41,128 nucleotides of DNA from Acidobacteria bacterium 13_2_20CM_2_57_6 (GTDB taxonomy: Bacteria; Acidobacteriota; Terriglobia; Acidiferrales; UBA7541). The notes under the pieces were generated by a model. The model did no database searches. It was not told the origin of the DNA and saw nothing but the letters and a program-made list of their open reading frames with translations. Location: NCBI GenBank assembly GCA_001917435.1, contig MNEA01000162.1, positions 13,752 through 54,879 of the forward strand, given 5' to 3'. This document shows positions 26,530-33,835 of the stretch, one piece after another. Each line of letters starts with the position of its first letter. The stretch's first letter is position 1. Both the position numbers and the translations under genes were made by a program.

Positions 26530-27171
26530 ATGAGCTCAGCAGTTCCCGACCTCTCCATCATCATTCCCTCCTACAACGAAGAATTGCGCCTTCCCGCAAC
26601 GCTAGAGCGGATTGCGGAATACCTTGCGACCGCTGGGCTCAACGCCGAAGTTTTGGTGGTGGACGACGGCTCGAAGGATGGCACTGCCGCGGTGGCCGAA
26701 TATTTTTGCATCAAGATTCCCACGCTGCGCGTGGTTTCGAATGACGTTAATCGAGGTAAAGGCTACAGCGTTCGGCATGGCATGAAAGAAGCGCGCGGGC
26801 GCATCGCACTTTTCACGGACGCTGATCTTTCGGCGCCAATCGAGGAAGCCGGAAAACTTATGGAGGCACTGGAAACCTTTGACGTGGCGATCGGCTCCCG
26901 GGCGATAGACCGCAGCTTGATCAGCGTACACGAGTCTCCTTTCCGTGAATTCGCGGGAATCATTTTCAACAAGATTGTGCGTGTCATCTTGTGGCTACCG
27001 TTTGTGGATACGCAGTGTGGCTTCAAGGCGTTCCGTCGCGAACGCTGCCGCGTCATTTTCGAGCAGCAGACCATTGAGCGATTCGGGTTTGATCCGGAAC
27101 TGTTATACCTTGCAAGGCATCATGGGCTGCAAGCGGTGGAGATTCCCTGCTTTGTTACACAAAGTACTTGA
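26530..27171 (+). CDS. GT2 family glycosyltransferase (dolichyl-phosphate-sugar synthase type), short C-terminus
   Basis: A 213-residue GT-A fold transferase. It begins LSIIIPSYNEELRLPATLERI, has VVDDGSKDGT near residue 44 (nucleotide binding), NRGKGYSVRHGM, and FTDADLSAP at 96-103, whose aspartates bind the metal. DTQCGFKAFRRE is also typical. The pattern matches the ALG5/DPM1-like group that moves a sugar from a nucleotide donor to a polyprenyl phosphate at the membrane. Family members usually continue for 25-35 residues with a (V/I)PVxWxHxxxSKV motif; here the chain ends at VEIPCFVTQST, and the stop lies inside the next gene's promoter, so the C-terminus is probably truncated. A cis-prenyltransferase gene 1.1 kb downstream could supply the lipid carrier. 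Confidence 0.85.
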   Translation: MSSAVPDLSIIIPSYNEELRLPATLERIAEYLATAGLNAEVLVVDDGSKDGTAAVAEYFCIKIPTLRVVSNDVNRGKGYSVRHGMKEARGRIALFTDADLSAPIEEAGKLMEALETFDVAIGSRAIDRSLISVHESPFREFAGIIFNKIVRVILWLPFVDTQCGFKAFRRERCRVIFEQQTIERFGFDPELLYLARHHGLQAVEIPCFVTQST

Positions 27172-27205
27172 CAGCTCATATCTTTCTGCTGTAAAGTATC
27201 TGACA
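27161..27205 (+). promoter_or_regulatory. Two near-identical 13-bp direct repeats flanking the promoter
   Basis: AAAGTACTTGACA (27161-27173) and AAAGTATCTGACA (27193-27205) match at 11 of 13 positions and are 32 bp apart, about three helical turns. One covers the -35, the other begins in the -10 and ends at the A of the start codon. They could be operator sites for the winged-helix regulator encoded two genes downstream. Confidence 0.5.
27168..27197 (+). promoter_or_regulatory. Promoter predicted to give a leaderless transcript
   Basis: -35 TTGACA (27168-27173), 18-base spacer, -10 TAAAGT (27192-27197). A start seven bases after the -10 falls at 27204-27205, the A of the ATG of the next gene, which has no Shine-Dalgarno sequence. 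Confidence 0.6.
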
Positions 27206-27816
27206 TGGCGAACCTTGGTCCACTTCGCTCCCAGCGCGAACCCATCCCCATCGACGCTCGCGCCGCCGATCATCTTCGATATATCCGCGAAACCATGGAG
27301 AACGCTGCTGAATTTACGGCCGTGCCCGGCTGGGGCGGCGTGGCGATGGGTGTTACCGCACTGGTGGCCGCGTTTGCAGCTTCGAGGCAGACCACACCTC
27401 GCGCCTGGCTGGCCGTTTGGCTGATCGAAGCGTTCGTCGCCGTGGCCATTGCAGCGCCAGCCGCCGCTACCAAAGCGCACCGTGCCAACTCCGCACTTCT
27501 TTCCGGCCCAGGCCGAAAATTCCTTCTTAGCTTTGCGCCGCCAATTGTCGTTGGCGGCCTTTTGACATTCGCGCTTTTCCACGCCGGCATTGTTGCGGCG
27601 CTGCCGGGTGTCTGGCTCCTGTTATATGGGACCGCCATTGTCACAGGCGGGGCATTTTCCGTGCGCGTTGTGCCGGTGATGGGTCTGTGCTTGATGTCAC
27701 TCGGCGGCACCGCGCTTTTCGCTCCGGCAATCCTGGGAGATGCGTTTATGGCCGCGGGCTTTGGGGTGGTGCAGATTGGTTTTGGCTGGTGGATCGCGCG
27801 GCATTATGGAGGCTAG
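27205..27816 (+). CDS. Multi-pass membrane protein of unknown function
   Basis: A 203-residue protein with about six hydrophobic segments (roughly 42-60, 66-86, 106-128, 131-151, 155-174, 178-197) after a hydrophilic N-terminal 35 residues containing DHLRYIRETMENAAEFTAVPGWG. I cannot assign a family function. Gene order membrane protein then winged-helix regulator (12 bases apart) is recurrent in acidobacteria as far as I recall, and suggests that the regulator controls or is controlled with this protein. The start codon coincides with the predicted transcription start, so translation probably begins on a leaderless mRNA. Confidence 0.8.
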   Translation: MANLGPLRSQREPIPIDARAADHLRYIRETMENAAEFTAVPGWGGVAMGVTALVAAFAASRQTTPRAWLAVWLIEAFVAVAIAAPAAATKAHRANSALLSGPGRKFLLSFAPPIVVGGLLTFALFHAGIVAALPGVWLLLYGTAIVTGGAFSVRVVPVMGLCLMSLGGTALFAPAILGDAFMAAGFGVVQIGFGWWIARHYGG

Positions 27817-27827
27817 CAGGAAATCGA

Positions 27828-28220
27828 ATGGCTAAGTCATCTGCAGCACGTCAAGAGAGATTACAGCGGTCCCGCGAGCGAGAGGCTTCGCTAGAGGCTA
27901 TCCGGAATCCGGCGCAGGAAGCCACGCCAGCGGATCTGGATCGGCTGATTCACGAGCGAATACGTCTGGGGATCGTTAGCGCGCTGGCGGTGAATCGTTC
28001 GCTGACCTTCAACGAACTGAAAGCTCTGCTAAAAACCACCGACGGCAACCTGAGCGTGCATGCCCGCAAACTGGAAGAGGCCGATTACATCGTGTGCACC
28101 AAGTCTTTCGACGGCCGTTTGCCAAAAACCGAATACCGGTTGGCGGCAGCAGGACGGCGGGCGCTGGAACGCTACCTGAATCACATGGAAGCGCTGATTC
28201 GCGCGACGCGAGAAGGCTGA
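27828..28220 (+). CDS. Winged-helix transcriptional regulator (HTH_34 / MarR-like)
   Basis: A 130-residue regulator. After a basic N-terminal tail (SSAARQERLQRSRERE) comes the helix-turn-helix in IHERIRLGIVSALAVNRSLTFNELKALLKTTDGNLSVHARKLEEADYIVCTKSF, then the wing with PKTEYRLAAAGRRALERYL and a C-terminal helix for dimerisation. This fits the stand-alone winged-helix family Pfam HTH_34. The ATG at 27828 has AGGA six bases upstream and follows the membrane-protein stop by 11 bases, so the two are one operon. The direct repeats at 27161-27205 are candidate binding sites for it. Confidence 0.85.
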   Translation: MAKSSAARQERLQRSREREASLEAIRNPAQEATPADLDRLIHERIRLGIVSALAVNRSLTFNELKALLKTTDGNLSVHARKLEEADYIVCTKSFDGRLPKTEYRLAAAGRRALERYLNHMEALIRATREG

Positions 28221-28293
28221 GCGGCATTTTTTTGTCCCTATGCTTTGTATTGCAGAGTAGTTTATACGACTTGCTTCACGCCGGAGAAAGAAC

Positions 28294-29052
28294 ATGCTCC
28301 TGCAGCACAAGACGGTACGGCAAATTCCCCTGACGCAGCCGGCCCCGGACCACGCTCCGCGCCTGCACGTGGCCATCATTTCGGACGGCAACGGCCGCTG
28401 GGCCGTTGCAAGAGGACTGCCTCGCTCGGCCGGCCATCGCGCCGGCGCTGAAACCGCCCGCCGGGTCATTGAAGCCGCGCCTCGCATGGGCATTCACACG
28501 CTGACTCTTTTCGCGCTCTCCTCCGCGAATTGGAAACGTCCGCCAGCGGAGGTCCAGGGGATCCTGCGCCTGCTTCACGAATACCTTCTTACGGAAACGA
28601 CGCACTGCATGGAAGAAGGTGTGCGGCTCAGTATCATCGGGCGGCGTGACCGATTACCTGCCACGCTCCGTCAGGCCGTCGCGGATTCCGAAGCAGCCAC
28701 TGCAAAAGGCACGCGGCTGCACCTCCGGCTCGCGGTGGATTATTCGGCTCGGGAAGCCATCTATCACGCCGCCTGCCGCTTCTATAAAGTCACCGAGCTT
28801 TCGCCCGAATCCTTCAGTACCGTGCTGGCAGAGGTCCTCCGCGGAGGCTCGACGGAAGTCGATTTGCTGATTCGTACCGGCGGCGAACAGCGGCTTTCCG
28901 ATTTTCTCCTGTGGGAATGCGCGTTCGCGGAATTCGTGTTTCTGCAAAAACGCTGGCCGGACTTTACGGCTGATGATCTGGAAGCCGCCGTAAACGAATT
29001 CAACAGGCGCGAACGTACACGCGGAGCTTTGCCGGACGCTATCGCTGGTTAG
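28294..29052 (+). CDS. uppS: Cis-prenyltransferase (polyprenyl diphosphate synthase), UppS-like
   Basis: A 252-residue UPP-synthase-family enzyme that adds isopentenyl units to farnesyl diphosphate in cis to make the lipid carrier for cell-wall or glycan sugars. The catalytic block HVAIISDGNGRWAVARGLPRSAGHRAG contains Asp31; DLLIRTGGEQRLSDFLLWECAFAEFVF matches the conserved C-terminal motif. Differences from the usual sequence are IISDGNGRW in place of IIMDGNGRW, SSANW where SxENW is standard, and TGGEQ for TSGEQ. These suggest a secondary paralogue, perhaps with a different chain length. ATG at 28294 follows GGAGAAAG. Confidence 0.88.
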   Translation: MLLQHKTVRQIPLTQPAPDHAPRLHVAIISDGNGRWAVARGLPRSAGHRAGAETARRVIEAAPRMGIHTLTLFALSSANWKRPPAEVQGILRLLHEYLLTETTHCMEEGVRLSIIGRRDRLPATLRQAVADSEAATAKGTRLHLRLAVDYSAREAIYHAACRFYKVTELSPESFSTVLAEVLRGGSTEVDLLIRTGGEQRLSDFLLWECAFAEFVFLQKRWPDFTADDLEAAVNEFNRRERTRGALPDAIAG

Positions 29053-29084
29053 TCCCGCAGGATCTGTCCAAGGGAGTTACTAAT

Positions 29085-29423
29085 ATGAAAGATTTTTCTC
29101 GTTCTTCAAACAACGTTTCGGCGGTTGTGGGGGTTCTTCTGTTGATGATACCAACCTATTTCGTTACGATGTCCGCCCTGCGGTACGACGCTTCTGGCTT
29201 GCAATTCTTCAATAGCCCCATTCTCATCCTCGGGACTTTGGCAATCGCATTCGCGCTGAACGCACGATCTATTCTTTCACTGAAGCTCGAACGGGAGAAG
29301 CCGCCCGTATTGAAGATTGCTCTGTCGCTCCGGGTATGGAACCTCGTGGAAATCCTGATTGCATTGTTTCTCTTAGGTGCGTTGCTCACATACGCGTTGG
29401 TAGAGAATTTTGAGCCACGCTAA
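29085..29423 (+). CDS. Small membrane protein, function unknown
   Basis: A 112-residue protein with three hydrophobic segments (about 13-31, 45-60 and 89-107). Nothing in it allows a family call. The ATG at 29085 is preceded by GGGAG. It lies 32 bases after uppS and 19 bases before the next membrane protein, so the three genes may be co-transcribed. Confidence 0.7.
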   Translation: MKDFSRSSNNVSAVVGVLLLMIPTYFVTMSALRYDASGLQFFNSPILILGTLAIAFALNARSILSLKLEREKPPVLKIALSLRVWNLVEILIALFLLGALLTYALVENFEPR

Positions 29424-29442
29424 TCAGATAAGGGATGACGCC

Positions 29443-29856
29443 ATGGAGAACGTATACAAACAACAGCCAGGATTATTCCGATTGCGAGCCCTTGTCATCT
29501 GGGAGTGGTTAATGGTCTTGCCTGCCATGGTGCTGCTCGCCGCGGCGGCGTTACGCGTGCTGCAACCTCGTCAGTACGAACCTGCTCACACAAGCTGGAT
29601 CATCTTCGAGTGGACGATGACGCACGTCTCGCGCCTCGGCGCGACGATTCTCTTCATCGGGATGCCCGGGGTCGCTGTCACTGCGGGTTGCGCCGCGCTC
29701 CTGCGAAACTGGGGTCAGGATCAGCGATTACGCAAAGATTTAACATTCGCATTTGCGATTTTGCGGCACCATTTTGGGTTCGGCTTGCTCGCAGCTGCCG
29801 TGCTATTTGCAGGAACAATTCTCGCCGTCGTAGCGGTCCACCTGGTCACGGACTGA
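29443..29856 (+). CDS. Small membrane protein, function unknown
   Basis: A 137-residue protein with three predicted membrane segments: near 20-42 (LVIWEWLMVLPAMVLLAAAALRVL), 65-90 (SRLGATILFIGMPGVAVTAGCAALL) and 109-134 (FGFGLLAAAVLFAGTILAVVAVHLV). No family recognised. The frame is open from a TTG at 29410, but ATG at 29443 follows AAGGGA at a good distance. Probably an operon partner of the preceding small membrane protein. Confidence 0.7.
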   Translation: MENVYKQQPGLFRLRALVIWEWLMVLPAMVLLAAAALRVLQPRQYEPAHTSWIIFEWTMTHVSRLGATILFIGMPGVAVTAGCAALLRNWGQDQRLRKDLTFAFAILRHHFGFGLLAAAVLFAGTILAVVAVHLVTD

Positions 29857-29930
29857 GCCTGCCTCCCGACCGAAGACAGATCCATGGGGAGATGAGCGTC
29901 AGCCTGAGCCAGTCTCTGCTGAGTTGCAGG

Positions 29931-29973
29931 AAAAAACCACGGACCCCAGCTAACTTTCGCTGGCTGGGGCCCG
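29931..29973 (-). terminator. Terminator between convergent genes, strongest for the minus-strand lipoprotein
   Basis: CCCCAGC (29944-29950) pairs with GCTGGGG (29963-29969); after one mismatch, CGG (29940-29942) pairs with CCG (29971-29973). On the minus strand the stem is followed after three bases by six T residues (29936-29931). It lies 21 bases beyond the lipoprotein stop and 75 bases beyond the upstream plus-strand gene. Confidence 0.75.
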
Positions 29974-29993
29974 GCGGTTAGCGATTATCCCGG

Positions 29994-30554
29994 TTATCCC
30001 TTCACCGGAATGGTCACCGGCTTCGCGAGCTTGAACGTCAGCTTACTCTTGGCAGCGAGTAGGGTTACGTCCTTGTTCGCCTTGGCCTTATCCACATTCT
30101 TGGAATCGGTCTTGGGGTGGCTTTTTGGTCCGGCAATCGAGTTGGTGTCCAGCGGGTAGGATTTTCCGTGGATTACCACCGAAGCGAGCGTCACCTTCAG
30201 TTCGTGCTTATTGACCTTGACGATGCGACAGTTTACTTGGGCGCCCTTGGGAATCACCGTCTTTCCATTTACTTGGATCGGCTCGGTGAGGCTGGCGGCA
30301 AAGGTGTCACCGACCTTGTTTTTGTCGGTGGCTAGCGTTTGCCTTGCCGCGGCGCTGATCGCGGTGCCTTTCGGCAAGGTGATCATTGTCGTCGGCTCCG
30401 CTGCTTTGGCTACGGCGGCAGGCTTTGGTGCCGGAGGTCTCTTGGCAGCGGTGGCTGTTTCGTTAGTAGCCTTGTTCGAGCAGCCAGCTACGGTTAGGAC
30501 AGCTGCCGCCGCCAAAGCAAGCCTTAGGTTCCGATGGAATTGAGAATTAGACAC
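29994..30554 (-). CDS. Lipoprotein with a beta-rich domain, function unknown
   Basis: From the GTG at 30554 (GGAGG six bases upstream) the product has 186 residues. It starts with a lipoprotein signal whose lipobox LTVAGC puts the lipidated cysteine at residue 25, followed by an Ala/Lys/Pro-rich linker. The rest reads ITLPKGTAISAAARQTLATDKNKVGDTFAASLTEPIQVNGKTVIPKGAQVNCRIVKV, a beta-rich pattern that resembles proteins frequent in acidobacteria and, loosely, the VirB10/TrbI barrel region. A lysine-rich stretch (DSKNVDKAKANKD) follows. Function is not known. The frame extends upstream to 30752 but without signal or ribosome binding site. Confidence 0.8.
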   Translation of the reverse strand: MSNSQFHRNLRLALAAAAVLTVAGCSNKATNETATAAKRPPAPKPAAVAKAAEPTTMITLPKGTAISAAARQTLATDKNKVGDTFAASLTEPIQVNGKTVIPKGAQVNCRIVKVNKHELKVTLASVVIHGKSYPLDTNSIAGPKSHPKTDSKNVDKAKANKDVTLLAAKSKLTFKLAKPVTIPVKG

Positions 30555-30948
30555 TTCACGCCTCCAAAGGGGCACCCTTAGGGTGGACGGGGTGAGGTGG
30601 CTGGTTGGACCCGTTCCCCGCTTAGAAATCAACTGCGAATCGGCGGGTACCCTGCTTTCGATAAATGGTACAAAATTCAGATAGATGGAGTCTTTGGGCA
30701 TTTGTGACAGGCGTTTCCTTCCCGGCACCGGCCTATTGGCCAGTAAGCTCATTCCACGCCCTACACTTTCTCAAACTAAGTTCCCAAATTGAAGGCCACG
30801 AGTGCGTTCATCGCGCGGTTCCTGCCTTTCTTGAACTCGAGACTGCCCGCTAACCACCATAAAATGAATAGATTGGCAGCGCGGGCCCGACTTGGACGTC
30901 GGCCAGACGTTACGCCTTCCATGGTCGTCTATACCTCAGGAGCCAGGA
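30555..30948. other. Divergent intergenic region between the lipoprotein and the ECF sigma gene
   Basis: About 390 bases without a convincing gene. It holds the lipoprotein ribosome binding site, a small palindrome CACCCT-T-AGGGTG, and AGGAG ahead of the sigma gene start at 30949. I could not identify a confident -35/-10 pair for either gene. Confidence 0.5.
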
Positions 30949-31629
30949 ATGGGAACTATGGGACTTGCGCTGCCCTGGAGGGCTAGAATCTCTTCCGTGC
31001 CGCGCGAACGGGGGACGCGAGTGGAACCTTCCGAGCACTTTGCCGGCGGCCCCAACCTAGCCGCCGTGGATGCCCAGGGTGAAGACGCCGCACTGGCCGC
31101 TGCCTGCCGGTCCGGCGACCTGCGCGCTTACGAACGCTTGTATGCGCTGCATGGCGCGCGCATGAAAAATCTGGCGCGGAATCTTGTTGGCAATCCCGTT
31201 GACGCCGAAGACGCGGTGCAGGAGACGTTTCTGAAAGTGCATCGCAGCATCGCGAGCTTTCGCGGACAATCAAGTTTTATCAGCTGGACCTACCGGATAC
31301 TGATTAACACCTGCTACGACGCGCGGCGCAGCCGACGGCGCAAGAAAGAAGTCGCAAACGAGGATTCCGAGGAGTCGCCAGGGCTCGAGCCGCGCGCGCC
31401 TGGGGCACACCCTGCTCTCCGTATGGCTCTGGAGCGGGCGCTGGCTAAGCTCACGCAACATCAGCGCGATGTTTTTCTCCTATACGAAGTCGAAGGCTTT
31501 CGTCATGCGGAAATCGCCGGAATGCTGGAGATGACGGAAACGGCTTCGAAGAACACACTCTTTCAAGCGAAGAAAAATCTTCGCCAAATGCTGGAACCGC
31601 CGCGCACCAGCGCAGCGGGATCACGGTGA
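30949..31629 (+). CDS. ECF-type RNA polymerase sigma factor
   Basis: A 226-residue sigma-70-family protein of the extracytoplasmic-function group. Region 2 is visible as YERLYALHGARMKNLARNLVGNPVDAEDAVQETFLKVHRSIASFRGQSSFISWTYRILINTCYD, and region 4 as LAKLTQHQRDVFLLYEVEGFRHAEIAGMLEMTETASKNTLFQAKKNLRQML, which recognises the -35. The ATG at 30949 follows AGGAGCC; a GTG at 31021 is an alternative that would trim a poorly conserved N-terminus. The anti-sigma gene begins at the base after its stop, and a DUF4097 gene follows with a 4-base overlap, so the three form an envelope-sensing operon. Confidence 0.92.
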   Translation: MGTMGLALPWRARISSVPRERGTRVEPSEHFAGGPNLAAVDAQGEDAALAAACRSGDLRAYERLYALHGARMKNLARNLVGNPVDAEDAVQETFLKVHRSIASFRGQSSFISWTYRILINTCYDARRSRRRKKEVANEDSEESPGLEPRAPGAHPALRMALERALAKLTQHQRDVFLLYEVEGFRHAEIAGMLEMTETASKNTLFQAKKNLRQMLEPPRTSAAGSR

Positions 31630-32295
31630 ATGACGATGAATGTCACTTGTAGCGATCGAGAGCGGATTTTTGAAGATGGAACGCCCGCCGAATGGGCAGC
31701 GCTTGAGGCGCATGCCACTTCTTGCCCGTTGTGCGCGCAAGAGGTTCGCGGCTGGAAGTCGCTGAGTGTAGCGGCGAAACAGCTGCGTGACTATTCGGAT
31801 AGTCCTTCGTTCTGGCCACGGATCGAACGCGCGCTCGCCGAACAAGCGGGGCGAAAAGCACAGAGCACCGGGCTCCGTCGTTGGTTGTTGTTCTTTCCAA
31901 GCCTTTCCATTCGATGGCAAACGGCTTTGGCGGTCACATTTGTCCTGATTCTTACCATGTCAGCAGGCTGGGTTTATTTTCAGAGACCGGTTGAACCGCG
32001 CGACCCATCGCTATTGAAGAGCAGCGCTTTGAAGGAAGTGGAGAGCGCGGAAACGGCCTATGAGCGGGCGATCGACAAACTCGCCGCGGAAGCCAAGCCG
32101 CAACTCGACAATCCCGCAACGCCGCTGCTTGCGAATTACCACGAGAAATTGCTGGTATTGAATAGCGCTATCGCGGATCTGCGGGCGCAAGCCGGAATGA
32201 ATCCATCAAACGCGCAACTGCGTTATCAACTGCTAGCCATGTACCGGGAAAAGCAACACACGCTGGAAGAAGTCTTGGAGGCAAGACAACGATGA
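31630..32295 (+). CDS. Zinc-finger (zf-HC2-like) anti-sigma factor
   Basis: A 221-residue single-pass membrane protein directly after the sigma gene. The N-terminal domain has Cys7 and HATSCPLC (His28, Cys32, Cys35), the zinc-binding anti-sigma pattern HxxxCxxC that holds an ECF sigma at the membrane. A membrane segment spans about 97-117 (TALAVTFVLILTMSAGWVYF). The remaining ~100 residues are helical and probably periplasmic (AETAYERAIDKLAAEAKPQ, LLVLNSAIADLRAQAG). ATG at 31630 abuts the sigma stop; its own TGA overlaps the next ATG (ATGA). Confidence 0.88.
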   Translation: MTMNVTCSDRERIFEDGTPAEWAALEAHATSCPLCAQEVRGWKSLSVAAKQLRDYSDSPSFWPRIERALAEQAGRKAQSTGLRRWLLFFPSLSIRWQTALAVTFVLILTMSAGWVYFQRPVEPRDPSLLKSSALKEVESAETAYERAIDKLAAEAKPQLDNPATPLLANYHEKLLVLNSAIADLRAQAGMNPSNAQLRYQLLAMYREKQHTLEEVLEARQR

Positions 32296-33263
32296 ATCGC
32301 ACCCAGTCCATCTATCGGAGGAGATTGCTGCGTCTCGCAACAGTTGCAGGACTGCCCCTCGCGACGCTTCTCTTCCCGGCAAAGCCGATGCTCGCGGCAA
32401 ATGTCGCCCAAGAACAGGTCACGAAAGATTTTCAGAAGACCCTGACACTGAGCGCCGGACAGTCCTTGCGCGTCGAGCACAAGTTTGGCGAGGTCCGTGT
32501 CCATGGCGAGCCCGGCAGAGAGGTGAAAATCTCCGCGACAATTCGCGTGCAGGCCAACTCACGCGACGAGGCCGAATCGTTCGCACAAAAGATTCAGATT
32601 GAAGTGCAGCAGACGGGCGAAGGCGTGCGCATCAAGACGAATTATCCCGACGAGGAAAAGCATTCGTTCTTCCGCTTGAGCAAGAACCCTTCGTACTCTG
32701 TCAATTACGACATCGCGATGCCGGCAGACGCTCCCCTCAACGTTCGGAACAGCTTCGGAAGCGTGGACGCCAGTCGCATTCATGGCGCAGTAGACATTGA
32801 GAACAGCCACGGGTCACTTACGGTCCACGATGCCGGGGGAGCTCGGTTGTTCAACTCTTTCGGAAGCATTGAGCTCATGGGAGCTGCAGGAAGTGTGACT
32901 ATCAATGACAACAACGGGTCGGTGCAGGCTGCCGACGTCAAAGGTACACTCGAAGTTCACAATCGGTTTGGAAGCATTACCACGCGAAACATTCAAGGCG
33001 CCGCAACCATCACCGGAGGCAACGGCACGGTTTTGTTGATCGATGCCGCCTCGGCGAACATCACCACTTCTTTTGGAAGTGTGGAGGCGCGCAACATTCG
33101 AGGCGACCTTCTGGTCCGCGATAACAACGGCAACGTAGAGTTTTCCAACATTGGCGGTTCCGCTGACATCACCAACAGTTTCGGTAACGTCACTTTTTCC
33201 GACGTGCGCGGCCACCTTAATTGCGTAACCAACAACGCGCGCGTGCAGGGCAGATCGGCGTGA
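32292..33263 (+). CDS. DUF4097 adhesin-like repeat protein, 5' part before a frameshift
   Basis: The first 323 residues of a secreted repeat protein. The N-terminus has a twin-arginine-like signal (YRRRLLRLATVAGLPLATLLFPA). After that come alternating short repeats with SFGS(V/I) and NGS(V/L) spaced about 20 residues, e.g. NSFGSVDASRIHGAVDIENSHGSLTVHD, which suggest a beta-helix or beta-solenoid as in DUF4097 proteins. The frame ends at TGA 33261-33263 with an uncharacteristic tail GRSA, while the same repeat pattern continues in the -1 frame (next entry). A single missing base near 33247-33254 would explain it. Third gene of the sigma/anti-sigma operon; role probably at the cell surface, function unknown. 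Confidence 0.85.
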   Translation: MNRTQSIYRRRLLRLATVAGLPLATLLFPAKPMLAANVAQEQVTKDFQKTLTLSAGQSLRVEHKFGEVRVHGEPGREVKISATIRVQANSRDEAESFAQKIQIEVQQTGEGVRIKTNYPDEEKHSFFRLSKNPSYSVNYDIAMPADAPLNVRNSFGSVDASRIHGAVDIENSHGSLTVHDAGGARLFNSFGSIELMGAAGSVTINDNNGSVQAADVKGTLEVHNRFGSITTRNIQGAATITGGNGTVLLIDAASANITTSFGSVEARNIRGDLLVRDNNGNVEFSNIGGSADITNSFGNVTFSDVRGHLNCVTNNARVQGRSA

Positions 33264-33823
33264 CGCTCAAGTCCTCTTTTGGCGCCATCGAAGCGTCCAA
33301 CATCCCGAAGGGAATTCGTGCCGTCACCGGCAACGGCGGAATCACGCTCACCGACATCGGCGGAGACACATTTGCAAAGACGAGTTTCGGCAGTGTGCTG
33401 GCCGAGAACATTGGTGGGAGTCTAACGGTGCAGAACAGCAATGGCTCCGTGACGGCGCGGAACGTGAAAGGCGACGCCGGCGTGAATACTTCCTTCGCGG
33501 GTGTGACGCTGGACACGATTGGCGGTCGGATCACCGTCGATAATCAGAACGGGGCAATCTCCGTGACGGCTATGCGTCCTGCTAATGGTTGCCGGGACAT
33601 TTCGCTCAAGACATCGTTCTCATCCATCCGCGTACGCGTTCCGGAAGGGCTGGGCTACAATCTCACGGCGAGGACGTCCTTCGGCAGGATTTCCTCCGAG
33701 TTGCCGGTCACTTCGACGGGCAGCATCGGCGGCGATACATTGAACGGCACTATCGGTTCGGGGGGATGCCAGCTACAACTGACGGATTCGAACGGAAGCA
33801 TAGAGATCGCCAAAGCTCCTTGA
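33221..33823 (+). CDS. DUF4097 adhesin-like repeat protein, 3' part after a frameshift
   Basis: Open frame in the -1 register relative to the preceding part. From about 33251 (QIGVTLKSSFGAIEAS) it continues the same SFGSV / NGSV repeats (KTSFGSVLAENIGGSLTVQNSNGSVTARN) and ends with a longer domain, RTSFGRISSELPVTSTGSIGGDTLNGTIGSGGCQLQLTDSNGSIEIAK, typical of the C-terminus of DUF4097 proteins. No start codon with a ribosome binding site supports independent translation (TTG 33221, GTG 33260), so I read both parts as one original gene of about 510 codons, broken by mutation or a sequencing/assembly error. Confidence 0.75.
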   Translation: MRNQQRARAGQIGVTLKSSFGAIEASNIPKGIRAVTGNGGITLTDIGGDTFAKTSFGSVLAENIGGSLTVQNSNGSVTARNVKGDAGVNTSFAGVTLDTIGGRITVDNQNGAISVTAMRPANGCRDISLKTSFSSIRVRVPEGLGYNLTARTSFGRISSELPVTSTGSIGGDTLNGTIGSGGCQLQLTDSNGSIEIAKAP

Positions 33824-33835
33824 TCGTGTGCAGCA

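Noticed and set aside
33190..33263. Programmed -1 frameshifting on the T5 run at 33193-33197 in the DUF4097 gene
   Set aside because: The -1 frame meets TAA at 33218-33220, so a shift at the T run would terminate; the switch must lie after that, where no slippery heptamer is seen.
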